A stretch of DNA of 48,982 nucleotides from Sphingopyxis bauzanensis (GCF_002205675.1 NZ_NISK01000003.1:802439-851420); one strand, 5' to 3'; counted from the stretch's first letter, positions 25,220-35,605 are shown. The notes: generated by a model not told the origin, from the sequence alone. Translations and numbers: made by a program.

Positions 25220-26257
25220 GTGACCTATGCCACCGCCGCCCTCGACCTGCCGCTAGGCGACGAGCAGCAAATGCTGCGCGACAGCGTGCAGCGTTACCTT
25301 GCCGACAATGTGCGACCGGGCTGGCGTGATCTGGTCGAATCGCTCGGGCTGGCGGGGGTCGCAGTTCCCGAAGCGCACGGCGGTTTTGGCGGCGGCGCGA
25401 TCGACATTGCGGTGGTCATGGCCGAGCTGGGACCGGCGCTGGCAGGGGCCGACTGGCTGTCGCATACCGCGGCGACGATGCTGCTCGCGCGGGTGGTGCC
25501 CGATCATGCGGCGCTGCCCGGCCTCGCAACCGGCGATCAGCGCGTGGCGATGATCTGCTCGGCATCGACTGCGACAATGCCGATCGTCGAGGCAGGCGGG
25601 ACGGTGCGCGGCACCGCGGCGCTGGTCGCAGGCGGCGCCGAGGCCGACCTGTTCGTGCTTGCCGATAAGGATGCCGTGCTGCTTTTCGCGGCAGATCGCG
25701 ACAAGGTCGAGCAACGCCACCGCGTCATGCACGACGGCAGCGTGACCGCCGATCTGAGCTTGACGTTGAAGGCGGGCGAAGGGAACGTGGTAGCGACGGG
25801 CGCCGAAGCGCGCGCGCTGGCCGAATGGGTCAATGATGTGATCCTCGTCGGCCGCTGGGCTGAGGCGGTCGGGCTGATCCGCCGCATGATCGCCGCCAGC
25901 ACCGACTATCTCGGTCAGCGCCAGCAGTTCGGCCGCGCTATCGTTACCTTCCAGGCGCTCCGCCATCGCGCCGCCGATATGCAGCTGGCCGCGATGAAGG
26001 CCGCGGCGCTGACCGAAGCGGCGATATTGGCGGTCGATCAGGATCGCGCCGACCGCACCGCCACGGTGAGCGCCGCCTGCGTCGAGGTTGCCGACGCGAT
26101 TCGTATCGTCGGCGAGGGCGCAGTCCAGATCCACGGCGCGATGGGATTGACCGAGGAGCTCAGCCTCGGCGGCCATTTCAAGCGCGCACTGGCGATTGCC
26201 GCGGCGTTGGGGCCGCGCGCCGAGCATCTGGCGCGGTTTGCCGAAGTGGCAGCTTAA
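25220..26257 (+). CDS. Acyl-CoA dehydrogenase family protein (short subunit type)
   Basis: A 345-residue flavoprotein of the acyl-CoA dehydrogenase family. The C-terminal helical domain is clear (DYLGQRQQFGRAIVTFQALR, then VQIHGAMGLTEELSLGGHFK). The N-terminal domain is short and divergent (GVAVPEAHGGFGGGAIDIAV). I chose the GTG at 25220, with GGGAG eight bases upstream, 70 bases after the repeat protein; an earlier start is possible. The size (345 aa) beside a 376-residue neighbour is like the heteromeric dehydrogenase pairs used on bulky acyl-CoAs. Substrate unknown. Confidence 0.85.
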   Translation: MTYATAALDLPLGDEQQMLRDSVQRYLADNVRPGWRDLVESLGLAGVAVPEAHGGFGGGAIDIAVVMAELGPALAGADWLSHTAATMLLARVVPDHAALPGLATGDQRVAMICSASTATMPIVEAGGTVRGTAALVAGGAEADLFVLADKDAVLLFAADRDKVEQRHRVMHDGSVTADLSLTLKAGEGNVVATGAEARALAEWVNDVILVGRWAEAVGLIRRMIAASTDYLGQRQQFGRAIVTFQALRHRAADMQLAAMKAAALTEAAILAVDQDRADRTATVSAACVEVADAIRIVGEGAVQIHGAMGLTEELSLGGHFKRALAIAAALGPRAEHLARFAEVAA

Positions 26258-27384
26258 CCCAGCATCAGCCGCGCGATCAGGTCGCGCTGGATCTCGTTCG
26301 ATCCCGCATAAATGCTCGCCGCGCGGTCATTGAGGTAGCGTGGCACCGCAACCGCCAGCTCGGCGGGCGCCTGCCCAGCGGCGTCGGCCCAGGCCGCATG
26401 GCCAGCGATGTCGCACGCCAGCGTGTCGATCCTTTGCGCGCTTTCGGTGCCGAGGATCTTGAGCGCCGAGGCGTAGAGCGCGGCGCTGCCGCCGACTCCG
26501 CGCATCGCCTTGAGCTCAAGCGCCTGCAACGCCTGCAAACCGATCGCCTCGCGGTCGAGCTGCGCGCGCAGCACCGGATCGGCGATCGGTTGCGCACGCA
26601 ACCGGGCAAGGCGTGCCATCAGACCGGGCGCATATTTGCCGCCGCGCTCAAAGGTCAGCAGATGCTTGGCGACCGACCGGCCTTCATTTTCGCCGCCCAG
26701 CCGGTTCGCCTGCGGGACACGCACTTCATCGAAAAAGACTTGGTTGAATTCATGATCGCCCGCCAGGGTGCGGATCGGTTCGACGGTGATCCCCGGGATT
26801 GACATGTCGAGCAGCAGGAAACTGATCCCTGCCTGCGGCTTGCCTTCACTCGAGGTGCGGACGAGCGCGAACATGCGGTTCGCGAAATGCGCGTGGGTGG
26901 TCCAGATTTTCGACCCGTTCAGCACATAGTCGTTGCCGTCAGGGACCGCGCGCAATTGCAGTGCAGCAAGGTCGGACCCCGCGCCCGGCTCCGAAAACCC
27001 CTGGCACCAATAATCCTCGCCTGACAGGATGCGCGGCAGATAATGGGCGCGCTGCTCGGCGCTGCCATAATGCATGATCACCGGGGCGACCATTTTCAGC
27101 CCCATCGGCGCAAGGTTCGGTGCCCCGGCGCGCGCGGATTCGGCGGCGAAGATATAGCGTTCGATCTCGCTCCAACCCGGGCCGCCGAACTCGGCGGGCC
27201 AGTCGGGTGCGGCCCAGCCGCGCGCGTGCAAAATGGACTGCCAGGGCAGCGAGACAGCGGGGTCCATGAACACGCTGGTCGCGCGACTGGCGGCGCGGCG
27301 CAAGTCGTCGGGCAGCGCGGTGGCAAGAATGGCGCGAACCTCGTCGCGAAAGGCCATCAGGGCGGGATCGGTCAGAATGTCCAT
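26254..27384 (-). CDS. Acyl-CoA dehydrogenase family protein
   Basis: A 376-residue acyl-CoA dehydrogenase. The N-terminal WAAPDWPAEFGGPGWS, the flavin-binding YWCQGFSEPGAGSDLA and NDYVLNGSKIWTTHAHFANR, and the C-terminal RAASIYAGSNEIQRDLIARL are standard. It removes two hydrogens from an acyl-CoA, passing electrons to electron-transfer flavoprotein. It is convergent with the preceding dehydrogenase; the two stop codons share TTAA. The two proteins could still form a mixed tetramer. ATG start; the upstream gene is the LuxR-type regulator on the same strand, 49 bases away. Confidence 0.9.
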   Translation of the reverse strand: MDILTDPALMAFRDEVRAILATALPDDLRRAASRATSVFMDPAVSLPWQSILHARGWAAPDWPAEFGGPGWSEIERYIFAAESARAGAPNLAPMGLKMVAPVIMHYGSAEQRAHYLPRILSGEDYWCQGFSEPGAGSDLAALQLRAVPDGNDYVLNGSKIWTTHAHFANRMFALVRTSSEGKPQAGISFLLLDMSIPGITVEPIRTLAGDHEFNQVFFDEVRVPQANRLGGENEGRSVAKHLLTFERGGKYAPGLMARLARLRAQPIADPVLRAQLDREAIGLQALQALELKAMRGVGGSAALYASALKILGTESAQRIDTLACDIAGHAAWADAAGQAPAELAVAVPRYLNDRAASIYAGSNEIQRDLIARLMLG

Positions 27385-27433
27385 GACCTCGCCTTGTACG
27401 CCGCGCGATCAGCAGGCCAAGCTGGCACCTGCA

Positions 27434-28216
27434 TCAGGCCGCCCGCGCGCCGACGAAGCCGAGCCCTGCGGCGATCTGGATCGATTGCGCCCGCCCGGTC
27501 GCGCCCAGCTTGGCCGCGGCGTTGCGCAGGTGAAAGCGCACCGTCGATACCGACAGCGTCAGGATGATGCCGATCTCGCCATCGGTCTTGCCCGCCGCGG
27601 CCCAGCGCAGACATTGCACCTCGCGCCGAGTCAGCGTCTGCGGCACCGTGGCATTGCGCGGCCGCCCGCGCGCTTCGTTGTGCGTCGCGACCAGCTTGAG
27701 CGCGAGATTGTGGAGATCACCGGCATGGCGGTCAAACAGCGCCGCAACCCCGACGGGTTCGCGCGAGCACCAGAAGACCGCGCCGACCAGCCCGCGCGGC
27801 AGATGCACCGGCGCGATGATGGCCTCACCGAAATTCGAGGTATTCTTGGCCTGCTCGCAATCGACCGCGTCTAGCAATTGCGTCGCGCGCCACGACCGCA
27901 ACTCGCCGTCGCTATAATAAAAGGGCTCCGCGGTCAGCCGCGCCGCGGTCAGAAAAGCGATGTGCAGCGCCAGCTTGCGGTCGCGCCAATAGGCATGGTC
28001 GGGATCGATCCAGCGAAAGCTGGTCTCGGCATAAGGCCGTCCATGCGCGTCGCTCATCGGTTCGGGGTCGCCAAGATCGGCTTGCGCCGCGATGAAGGGC
28101 AGCCCGATTGCGTCGCCCGCCGCCTGCACCGCGGCAATCAGCGCGGGCATCGCAGCCCAGCTTTGCGACGTGGGGCCGGTCAAACATCCCTCCGACATGA
28201 TCGGCCGGGAACGCAT
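27434..28216 (-). CDS. LuxR-family regulator with autoinducer-binding-like domain
   Basis: A 260-residue protein. The N-terminal part (about 20-180) looks like an autoinducer-type ligand domain (FRWIDPDHAYWRDRKLALHI, then FGEAIIAPVHLPRGLVGAVF). The C-terminus (about 195-255) is a LuxR helix-turn-helix (TLTRREVQCLRWAAAGKTDG, then STVRFHLRNAAAKLGATGRA). No luxI gene is in the window, so it is a solo regulator, possibly sensing a metabolite. It may control the acyl-CoA dehydrogenase 49 bases downstream. The start is uncertain: ATG 28216 gives the longest form, ATG 28198 is six codons shorter; neither has a strong ribosome site. Confidence 0.8.
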   Translation of the reverse strand: MRSRPIMSEGCLTGPTSQSWAAMPALIAAVQAAGDAIGLPFIAAQADLGDPEPMSDAHGRPYAETSFRWIDPDHAYWRDRKLALHIAFLTAARLTAEPFYYSDGELRSWRATQLLDAVDCEQAKNTSNFGEAIIAPVHLPRGLVGAVFWCSREPVGVAALFDRHAGDLHNLALKLVATHNEARGRPRNATVPQTLTRREVQCLRWAAAGKTDGEIGIILTLSVSTVRFHLRNAAAKLGATGRAQSIQIAAGLGFVGARAA

Positions 28217-28284
28217 CCGGCGCGATCATGCTGGCACAGCCGAGTGCCGCGCGACAAGCGTTAAACCCGCAGCAGCAATCGAAC

Positions 28285-29949
28285 TTACCGCAGGCTGGGG
28301 AGGTCCAGTCCCCTCTCACGCGCACAGTCGATCGCGATGTCGTATCCCGCGTCGGCGTGGCGCATGACGCCGGTGCCGGGGTCGTTCCATAGCACGCGCT
28401 CCAGCCGCTTGGCCGCTTCGGGGGTGCCGTCGGCGACGATTACCATGCCGCTGTGCTGCGAGTAGCCCATGCCGACGCCGCCGCCGTGGTGGAGCGATAC
28501 CCAGGTTGCGCCGCTGGCGGTGTTGAGCAAGGCGTTGAGCAGTGGCCAGTCCGACACCGCATCCGACCCGTCGCGCATGGCTTCGGTTTCGCGGTTGGGC
28601 GAGGCGACCGAGCCCGAGTCGAGATGATCGCGGCCGATGACGATCGGGGCTTTGAGCTCGCCCGATGCCACCATCTCGTTGAAGGCGAGGCCAAGCCGGT
28701 GGCGGTCGCCGAGTCCGACCCAGCAGATGCGCGCGGGAAGCCCCTGAAACTGGATCTTCTCGCGCGCGAGGTCGAGCCAGTTGTGAAGGTGCTTATTGTC
28801 AGGGAGCAGCTCCTTCACCTTGGCGTCGGTCTTGTAGATATCCTCGGGATCGCCTGACAGCGCCACCCAGCGGAAGGGGCCGATGCCGCGGCAGAACAAT
28901 GGCCGGACATAGGCGGGGACGAAGCCCGGGAAGTCGAAGGCGTTCTCGACGCCTTCGTCCTTCGCCACCTGACGGATGTTGTTGCCATAATCGGTCGTCG
29001 GAACGCCTGCGGCCTGCATGTCGAGCATCGCCTGGACATGCACCGCCATCGACGCCTTTGCGGCTTTGGCGACCGCGGCGGGATCGCTCTCGCGCTTCGC
29101 AAACCACGCGTCGAGAGTCCAGCCCGCGGGGAGGTAGCCGTTGACTGGGTCGTGCGCCGAGGTCTGGTCGGTAAGCAGGTCGGGGCGGATGCCGCGGCGG
29201 ACCATTTCGGGCAGGATGTCGGCGGCGTTGCCGAGCAGGCCGACCGAAACAGGTTTGCCCTCGGTGTGGCTGGCTTCGATCATCGCCAGCGCCTCGTCGA
29301 TGCTCGCCGCCTGCTTGTCGAGATAGCCGGTGCGCAGGCGCATCTCGATGCGGCTCGGCTGGCATTCGATCGCGAGGCACGACGCGCCCGCCATCACCGC
29401 CGCGAGCGGCTGCGCGCCGCCCATGCCGCCGAGCCCCGCCGTCAGCAACCAGCGGCCCGAAAGGTCGCCGCCATAATGCTGGCGTCCCATCTCGACGAAG
29501 GTTTCGTACGTGCCCTGAACGATGCCCTGGCTGCCGATATAGATCCAGCTGCCCGCGGTCATCTGACCGTACATCATCAAGCCTTTGCGATCGAGCTCGT
29601 GGAAATGCTCCCAATTCGCCCATTCGGGGACGAGGTTGGAATTGGCGAGCAGCACGCGCGGCGCGTCGCTATGGGTGCGGAATACGCCCACCGGCTTGCC
29701 CGACTGGATGAGCAAAGTCTCGTCGCCCTCGAGCCGCTTCAGCGTCTCGACGATCCGGTCATAGCTTTCCCAGTCGCGCGCGGCGCGGCCGATGCCGCCA
29801 TAGACGACCAGCTCGTGCGGCGCCTCGGCGACGTCGGGATGGAGGTTGTTCATCAGCATCCGCATCGGCGCTTCGGTGAGCCAGCTCTTTGCCGTGATGT
29901 CGGGGCCGGTCGCCGGTCGGATCACGCGGCTATTGTCGAGGCGTGTCAT
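28285..29949 (-). CDS. hutU: Urocanate hydratase
   Basis: A 554-residue cytosolic NAD-dependent enzyme that converts urocanate to imidazolone propionate, step two of histidine breakdown. Visible motifs are the NAD-binding [13 protein letters not shown], the [14 protein letters not shown] segment and the highly conserved [20 protein letters not shown] near the C-terminus. Length equals that of the family. AAAGGA lies six bases before the ATG. It is the last gene of the hutI-H-G-U run and overlaps hutG by ATGA. Confidence 0.97.
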   Translation of the reverse strand: MTRLDNSRVIRPATGPDITAKSWLTEAPMRMLMNNLHPDVAEAPHELVVYGGIGRAARDWESYDRIVETLKRLEGDETLLIQSGKPVGVFRTHSDAPRVLLANSNLVPEWANWEHFHELDRKGLMMYGQMTAGSWIYIGSQGIVQGTYETFVEMGRQHYGGDLSGRWLLTAGLGGMGGAQPLAAVMAGASCLAIECQPSRIEMRLRTGYLDKQAASIDEALAMIEASHTEGKPVSVGLLGNAADILPEMVRRGIRPDLLTDQTSAHDPVNGYLPAGWTLDAWFAKRESDPAAVAKAAKASMAVHVQAMLDMQAAGVPTTDYGNNIRQVAKDEGVENAFDFPGFVPAYVRPLFCRGIGPFRWVALSGDPEDIYKTDAKVKELLPDNKHLHNWLDLAREKIQFQGLPARICWVGLGDRHRLGLAFNEMVASGELKAPIVIGRDHLDSGSVASPNRETEAMRDGSDAVSDWPLLNALLNTASGATWVSLHHGGGVGMGYSQHSGMVIVADGTPEAAKRLERVLWNDPGTGVMRHADAGYDIAIDCARERGLDLPSLR

Positions 29950-30749
29950 GGTCGTCCTTTCGCAAAATCGAGGGTCGCGGCGATCACTTGCTCCAGCACG
30001 GGCCGGATCGCGGGATTGGGGTCGAGAGGGGAGGGCCAGTTAGTGTGGGTGATCGTATCGGGTTCGGCCATGTAACCGCGCTGCGCGAGTTCCATCTGGA
30101 CCGCGTGGATGCCATTGTCGGGGCGGCCGTAGTGGCGCGTCGTCCAGCCGCCCTTGAAGCGGCCGTTGACGACATGACTGCCACCGCTCGCCGCACAGAT
30201 GTTGGCGACGATGGTTTCAAGCTCGGGAGCTGAGGTGGCGCCACCGTTGGTGCCGATGTTGAATTGGGCCAGCTCGCCGTCGAACAGGCGCGGAACACGG
30301 CTCCGGATCGAGTGCGCGTCGTAAAGGACGACCTTGCCATGGGTCGCCCGCAAGCGGTCGAGTTCCTCGGTCAGCGCGTCGTGATAGGGCCGGTGATACA
30401 AGCGCAGCCGCTGAATGATCTCGGCCTCGTCGGGCAGATCGAAACGGTAAAGCGGCGCGCCATCGAAGGTCGTCGTCGGGCACAGTTCGGTCGTCGCCTG
30501 CCCCGGATAGAGCGACGCGCCCGAGGGATCGCGGTTCATGTCGATGACGCTGCGCGAAATCTCGGTCGCGACCAGTGTTGCACCAAGATCGGCCGCGAAG
30601 GCGTATAGCTCGGCGATCCACCAGTCGGTGTCGATCTGCGCCTGCCAAGGCGAGACGAACTGCGCGTCAAGTCCCGCGAGATCGGTGCCGCCATGCGGAA
30701 AGGCGATGACCAGCGGCGCGTCGCCGCGATGGACGCGCAGCCAGTCCAT
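29946..30749 (-). CDS. hutG: N-formylglutamate deformylase
   Basis: A 267-residue enzyme that hydrolyses N-formylglutamate to glutamate and formate, the last step of the deiminase route. Motifs are [42 protein letters not shown] and [20 protein letters not shown]. The frame is open far upstream inside hutH, but [20 protein letters not shown] is the natural start and its ATG overlaps the hutH stop by one base (TAATG). Presence together with hutF shows that this organism uses formylglutamate rather than direct formiminoglutamate hydrolysis. Confidence 0.95.
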   Translation of the reverse strand: MDWLRVHRGDAPLVIAFPHGGTDLAGLDAQFVSPWQAQIDTDWWIAELYAFAADLGATLVATEISRSVIDMNRDPSGASLYPGQATTELCPTTTFDGAPLYRFDLPDEAEIIQRLRLYHRPYHDALTEELDRLRATHGKVVLYDAHSIRSRVPRLFDGELAQFNIGTNGGATSAPELETIVANICAASGGSHVVNGRFKGGWTTRHYGRPDNGIHAVQMELAQRGYMAEPDTITHTNWPSPLDPNPAIRPVLEQVIAATLDFAKGRP

Positions 30750-32269
30750 TAGCTCAGGCCCGGCAGGTCGACGGGAACCGCCGCAACCAGGCTGCCCGAA
30801 CGGATCAGCGCGGTCGCGGTCTCCATGTCGGGGTGGAAATGGCGGTCGTCTTCGAGCGTCGGCACTGCGGCGCGCAGATGCTTGTGCGCCGCCTCCAGCG
30901 CGTCGCTCGACGTCAGCGGCGCGTGGAAGTCGATGCCCTGGCACGCGGCGAGATATTCGATGCCGATCACCGCGCTGACATTGTCGGCCATCTCGAGCAG
31001 GCGGCGGGCGCCGTGCGCGGCCATCGACACATGATCCTCCTGATTGGCGCTGGTCGGGATCGAATCAACGCTGGCAGGATAGGCGCGCTGCTTGTTTTCG
31101 CTGACCAGCGCCGCAGCGGTGACCTGCGCGATCATGAAGCCCGAGTTGAGGCCGGGGCGCGGGGTGAGGAAGGCGGGGAGGCCCGACAAGGCCGGATCGA
31201 CGAGCATGGCGATGCGGCGCTCGGCAATCGAACCAATCTCGCAAATCGCCATTGCGATCATGTCGGCGGCAAAGGCGACAGGTTCGGCGTGGAAATTGCC
31301 CCCCGACAAAGCCTCATCGGTGTCGGCAAAGATCAGCGGATTGTCCGAGACGCCATTCGCCTCGACGCCGAGTGTCGTCGCAGCCTGACGCAGCAGGTCG
31401 AGCACCGCGCCCATCACCTGCGGCTGGCAGCGCAGGCAATAGGGATCCTGCACGCGCGGATCGTCGACAGCGTGCGAAGCGCGAATCGCCGATCCCGCCA
31501 TCATGTCGCGCAACGCGTCGCCGACCGCGCGCTGACCAGCATGACCGCGCAGCGCGTGGATGCGCGGGTCGAACGGCGCGTCGGAACCCTTGGCGGCTTC
31601 GGTCGACAGCGCGCCGGTGATCAGCGCCGACTGGAACACGGTTTCAGCGCGGAACAGGCCCGCGAGCGCATTGGCCGCCGAAAATTGCGTGCCGTTGAGC
31701 AGCGCGAGGCCTTCCTTCGGCCCGAGTTCGACCGGCGTGAGGCCCGCCAGCGCGAGCGCTTCGGCGGCGGGTAGGGTCTGACCGCCGACCTCGATCGCGC
31801 CGACCCCGATCATCGCCGCGGCCATGTGCGACAGCGGCGCAAGGTCGCCGCTCGCGCCGACCGAACCCTGCGACGGAACGACAGGGGTGAGTCCCTTCGC
31901 CAGCATCGTCTCGAGCATCGCCACCGTTTCGCGCCGCACCCCCGATGCGCCGACGCCGAAGCTCGCGAGCTTGAGCGCCATCATCAGACGGACAACGGGG
32001 ACGGGCGAGGGCGCGCCGGTCCCCGCGGCGTGGCTGAGCACGATGTTGCGCTGGAGCGTCGCCAGATCATCGCTCGCGATCCGCACGCTCGCCAGCTTTC
32101 CGAACCCGGTGTTGATGCCATAGACCGGGTCGCCCTTGGCCACGATGCGCGCCACGGCAGCGGCGCTGGCATCGATGGCGTTCCACGCTTCGGCGTTCAG
32201 CGTCGCGCTCGCACCTTCATAGATGGCGCGCCAGTCGGTGAGCGTCATCGCGCCGGGGTTGATGATCAT
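30749..32269 (-). CDS. hutH: Histidine ammonia-lyase
   Basis: A 506-residue enzyme that removes ammonia from histidine to give urocanate. The self-made MIO cofactor comes from the Ala-Ser-Gly in [14 protein letters not shown]; further signatures are [25 protein letters not shown] and [14 protein letters not shown]. The frame is open back into hutI, but [20 protein letters not shown] is the natural start and its ATG overlaps the hutI stop (ATGA). Length is normal for HutH. Confidence 0.97.
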   Translation of the reverse strand: MIINPGAMTLTDWRAIYEGASATLNAEAWNAIDASAAAVARIVAKGDPVYGINTGFGKLASVRIASDDLATLQRNIVLSHAAGTGAPSPVPVVRLMMALKLASFGVGASGVRRETVAMLETMLAKGLTPVVPSQGSVGASGDLAPLSHMAAAMIGVGAIEVGGQTLPAAEALALAGLTPVELGPKEGLALLNGTQFSAANALAGLFRAETVFQSALITGALSTEAAKGSDAPFDPRIHALRGHAGQRAVGDALRDMMAGSAIRASHAVDDPRVQDPYCLRCQPQVMGAVLDLLRQAATTLGVEANGVSDNPLIFADTDEALSGGNFHAEPVAFAADMIAMAICEIGSIAERRIAMLVDPALSGLPAFLTPRPGLNSGFMIAQVTAAALVSENKQRAYPASVDSIPTSANQEDHVSMAAHGARRLLEMADNVSAVIGIEYLAACQGIDFHAPLTSSDALEAAHKHLRAAVPTLEDDRHFHPDMETATALIRSGSLVAAVPVDLPGLS

Positions 32270-33450
32270 TGTCCGTCCTTGATACGTTGGTGCAGCGGGT
32301 TGAAGCCGATGCGGTAAACCAGCTCGGCGGGGTCGGTGACGTCCCAGATCGCGAGGTCGCACGCCTTGCCGGCTTCGAGCGTGCCGATCTCGGCGCAGAG
32401 CCCCAGCGCGGCAGCGGCGTTCACCGTCACCCCGCGCAGCGCTTCGACCACCGTCAGCCCGAACATGGTTGCCCCCATGTTGAGCATGAGCAGCAGCGAG
32501 GTCGTCGGCGAAGTGCCGGGGTTGTTGTCGGTCGCCAGCGCGATCCGCACCCCGTGGCGGCGCATCGCCGCGATCGGCGGCAGCTGGGTCTCGCGCATGA
32601 AATAATAGGCGCCGGGCAGCAGCACCGCGACCGTCCCCGCTGCCGCCATTGTAGCGACATCGCCGTCGGTCGCATATTCCAGATGGTCGGCCGACAGCGC
32701 GCCGTGGCGCGCCGCGAGCGCGCTGCCGCTCAGCGCCGACAATTGTTCGGCGTGCAGCTTGACCGCCAGCCCATGCGCCTGCGCCGCTTCGATCACGCGC
32801 TCGCATTGTGCAGGCGAAAAGCCGATGCCTTCGCAAAAGGCATCGGCCGCGGTCGCGAGCGCCGCCGCCGCAGGGATCATTTCATTGCAGACGAGGTCGA
32901 TATAGCCGTCGCCGTTGTCCCGATACTCGGGGGGCAGCGCGTGCGCACCGAGGAAGGTCGGCGCAACGCGGATCCGGCGTCGTTCGCCGAGCGCGCGGGC
33001 GGCACGCAGCATCTTAAGCTCGTTTTCAGTGTCGAGGCCGTAGCCCGACTTGATCTCGATCGTTGTCACCCCCTCGGCGATCAGCGCATCGAGGCGGGGG
33101 AGGGCCGTGTCGACCAGTTCGGCCTCGCTCGCGGCGCGGGTCGCGCGCATCGTTGACACGATGCCGCCACCTGCGCGGGCAATATCCTCATAGCTCGCGC
33201 CTTCGAGCCGCATCGCCCATTCATTGGCGCGGTTGCCGCCGTGAACCAGATGGGTGTGGCAGTCGATCAGCCCGGGGGTGATCAACCGGCCGCCGCAATC
33301 GGTGGTTTTCGCGGCCTTCGTCGGCGCACCATCAGCCGGACCGGCATAGACAATCCGCCCGTTCGCGGACGTGATGACGCCATCGTCGATCAGTCCCAGC
33401 CCGTCATCGGTCATCGTCGCGAGTCGCGCGTTGGTCCAGCTATGCTCCAT
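32266..33450 (-). CDS. hutI: Imidazolonepropionase
   Basis: A 394-residue metal-dependent amidohydrolase that opens the ring of imidazolone propionate to give formiminoglutamate. Motifs are [42 protein letters not shown] and [13 protein letters not shown] chose the ATG at 33450, because family members start close to W-x-NARLATM. An upstream ATG at 33477 would add nine residues but lies inside the operator palindrome and has no ribosome site. It is the first gene of the minus-strand hut operon. Confidence 0.95.
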   Translation of the reverse strand: MEHSWTNARLATMTDDGLGLIDDGVITSANGRIVYAGPADGAPTKAAKTTDCGGRLITPGLIDCHTHLVHGGNRANEWAMRLEGASYEDIARAGGGIVSTMRATRAASEAELVDTALPRLDALIAEGVTTIEIKSGYGLDTENELKMLRAARALGERRRIRVAPTFLGAHALPPEYRDNGDGYIDLVCNEMIPAAAALATAADAFCEGIGFSPAQCERVIEAAQAHGLAVKLHAEQLSALSGSALAARHGALSADHLEYATDGDVATMAAAGTVAVLLPGAYYFMRETQLPPIAAMRRHGVRIALATDNNPGTSPTTSLLLMLNMGATMFGLTVVEALRGVTVNAAAALGLCAEIGTLEAGKACDLAIWDVTDPAELVYRIGFNPLHQRIKDGQ

Positions 33451-33475
33451 CTGGACAACATCTCGCGAATGCGTC

Positions 33476-33493
33476 ATTATGTCTAGACATAAT
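33476..33493. promoter_or_regulatory. Probable HutC operator between hutI and hutF
   Basis: ATTATGTCTAGACATAAT is a perfect 18-base palindrome with the GT-x-TA-x-AC-type core of GntR/HutC operators. It lies 26 bases before hutI and 13 bases before hutF, so one site can repress both directions. Urocanate normally releases HutC. Confidence 0.8.
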
Positions 33494-33506
33494 ATGAGGG
33501 CTCAAG

Positions 33507-34856
33507 ATGATCGCTTGTTGGTTTCAGCGCGCATGGATCGACAATCAGTGGCAGCACGATGTACGCCTGACGGTCACGGAAGGGCGGATTTCCGCGCTTG
33601 AAACCGGTGTCGGCGCCGCCCCCGGCGATGAGCGCCACGCCGCAGCGCTGCCCGGCCTGTGCAATGTCCATAGCCACGGTTTTCAGCGCGGGATGGCGGG
33701 ACTGTCGGAACGCCGCAGCCGCCACGACGACAATTTCTGGAGCTGGCGCGAGATCATGTACCGCTTCCTCGACCGGCTGACCCCCGACGATGTCGCCGCG
33801 ATCACCGCGCAGGCCTATGCCGAAATGCTCGAGGGCGGTTTCACCCGCGTCGGCGAGTTTCACTATCTCCACCATGATCCGGCGGGCAGGACCTACGCCG
33901 ATCCCGCCGAAATGGCAGGCGCAATCGTTGACGCCAGCTCGGCAACGGGCATCGGCCTGACCTTGCTGCCGGTCTTCTATGCCCACGGCAATTTCGGCGG
34001 CGCGTCGCCAAGCCCCGGACAGCGGCGCTTTCTCAGCGACATCGACGGCTTTGCAGCGCTACTCGACAGCGCGCGGACCAAACTCGTCGGCGATGCCAAT
34101 ATCGGCATCGCGCCGCACTCGCTACGCGCCGTCGCGCCCGACCAGCTGACGGCGCTGCTCGCGATGTCGCCGATCGGCCCGGTCCATATCCACGCCGCCG
34201 AACAGGAAAAGGAAGTCGCCGACTGCATCGCATGGAGCGGCGCGCGGCCGGTCGCATGGCTGCTCGATAACGCCGCCCTCGATGCGCGCTGGTGCCTGAT
34301 CCACTCGACGCACCTGGATGCGGATGAAGCGGCGCGCCTCGCCGCCAGCGGCGCGGTTGCCGGGCTCTGCCCGATTACCGAGGCGAACCTCGGCGACGGC
34401 ATCTTCCCGGCGATCGATTATCTGGCGGCGGGCGGCCGCTTCGGGATCGGCACCGACAGCAATATCCTGATCGACGCCGCGGGCGAGCTGCGCGCGCTCG
34501 AATATTCGCAGCGGTTGGCGCATCGCGCCCGCGCGCTGCTCGCCGGAACCGAATCGCCCTTCGTCGGCGCCAATCTTTACGCCCGTGCGCTCGCCGGCGG
34601 CGGGCAGGCGCTGGGAGTCGAGCCGGGCCTTGCGGTCGGCCAGCCCGCCGACATCGTCTCGCTCGACCTCGACCACCCGAGCTTTGCGGGAACCGACGAC
34701 GCGACGCTGCTCGACCGCTGGATTTTTGCGGGCAGGGCAGGGACAATCGACTGCGTCTGGCGCGCCGGGGTCAAGCGCGTCGCAGGCGGGCGCCATGTCG
34801 ATCGCAGCGCCATCGCTGCCGCCTATCGCAAAAGTGTCGAGCGGATCGTCGCGTGA
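33507..34856 (+). CDS. hutF: Formimidoylglutamate deiminase
   Basis: A 449-residue amidohydrolase-family enzyme that deaminates N-formimino-L-glutamate to N-formyl-L-glutamate. Motifs are LPGLCNVHSHGFQRGMAGLS, DDNFWSWREIMY, VGEFHYLHHDP, VHIHAAEQEKEV, WCLIHSTHLDADE and GIGTDSN, matching the mononuclear metal site of HutF. GAGGG six bases before the ATG sets the start, just after the HutC palindrome. It overlaps hutC by one base (TGATG). Confidence 0.96.
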   Translation: MIACWFQRAWIDNQWQHDVRLTVTEGRISALETGVGAAPGDERHAAALPGLCNVHSHGFQRGMAGLSERRSRHDDNFWSWREIMYRFLDRLTPDDVAAITAQAYAEMLEGGFTRVGEFHYLHHDPAGRTYADPAEMAGAIVDASSATGIGLTLLPVFYAHGNFGGASPSPGQRRFLSDIDGFAALLDSARTKLVGDANIGIAPHSLRAVAPDQLTALLAMSPIGPVHIHAAEQEKEVADCIAWSGARPVAWLLDNAALDARWCLIHSTHLDADEAARLAASGAVAGLCPITEANLGDGIFPAIDYLAAGGRFGIGTDSNILIDAAGELRALEYSQRLAHRARALLAGTESPFVGANLYARALAGGGQALGVEPGLAVGQPADIVSLDLDHPSFAGTDDATLLDRWIFAGRAGTIDCVWRAGVKRVAGGRHVDRSAIAAAYRKSVERIVA

Positions 34857-35557
34857 TGCGCGCGGCGCCGAACCCGGCGCGCCGGATCCGCGAGGATATC
34901 GAGGGCCGCATCCACTCGGGCGAGTGGAAACCGGGAACACGGATCCCGATCGAACAGGAGCTCGCGGCGCGCTACGGCTGCGCCCGCGCGACGGTCAGCA
35001 AGGCGCTGGGCGAGCTCGTCGCCGCAGGACTGGTCGAACGGCGGCGCAAGGCGGGATCATTCGTTGCACATCCGCCGGTGCATTCGGCGGTGATGACCGT
35101 TCCCGATCTGGCCGAGCTGATCGCGGCGCGCGGCGAAACCTATCGCTGGGAAGCGCGCGCGATCGTCCGCCGCAAAAATGCCGGTGAAGCCGACACGCTC
35201 CAGATCGACGGAATCCACTTTGCCGCCGACGAACCCTTCGCGCTCGAACGCCGCACCATCGAACTCGCCGAAGTCCCTGCGGCGGCGGAGGCGAATTTTG
35301 CCGTCGAGGCGCCGGGAACATGGCTGCTCGCGCATATTCCCTGGACCTCGGCGCGCCATGTCGTGCGCGCCGTCGCCGCCACCCGAACCGAAGCGAAAGC
35401 GCTGGCGACGGGCAGCGGCGCCGCCTGCCTCCAGCTCGAACGCGACACCTGGCGCGGCGACCGGCCGGTCACGCATGTCCGTCAGCTTTTCCGCGGCGAT
35501 CGTTTCGATCTGGTAGCCGAGTTTCAGGCCGGGATGCCCCGGCGCGAAGGCGATTGA
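34856..35557 (+). CDS. hutC: Histidine-utilisation repressor, GntR family
   Basis: A 233-residue GntR-family repressor. The winged helix lies at about residues 5-70 (RRIREDIEGRIHSGEWKPGT, then YGCARATVSKALGELVAAGL). The C-terminal UTRA domain (about 90-230) binds urocanate in known HutC proteins. The ATG at 34856 overlaps the hutF stop; a GTG at 34853 is also possible. It should bind the palindrome at 33476-33493 and repress both hut operons until urocanate builds up. Confidence 0.93.
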   Translation: MRAAPNPARRIREDIEGRIHSGEWKPGTRIPIEQELAARYGCARATVSKALGELVAAGLVERRRKAGSFVAHPPVHSAVMTVPDLAELIAARGETYRWEARAIVRRKNAGEADTLQIDGIHFAADEPFALERRTIELAEVPAAAEANFAVEAPGTWLLAHIPWTSARHVVRAVAATRTEAKALATGSGAACLQLERDTWRGDRPVTHVRQLFRGDRFDLVAEFQAGMPRREGD

Positions 35558-35605
35558 ATTCTGCGCGGTATCTTTGGACATTTGCCCACTGTCCTGCCGA
35601 GCGGT

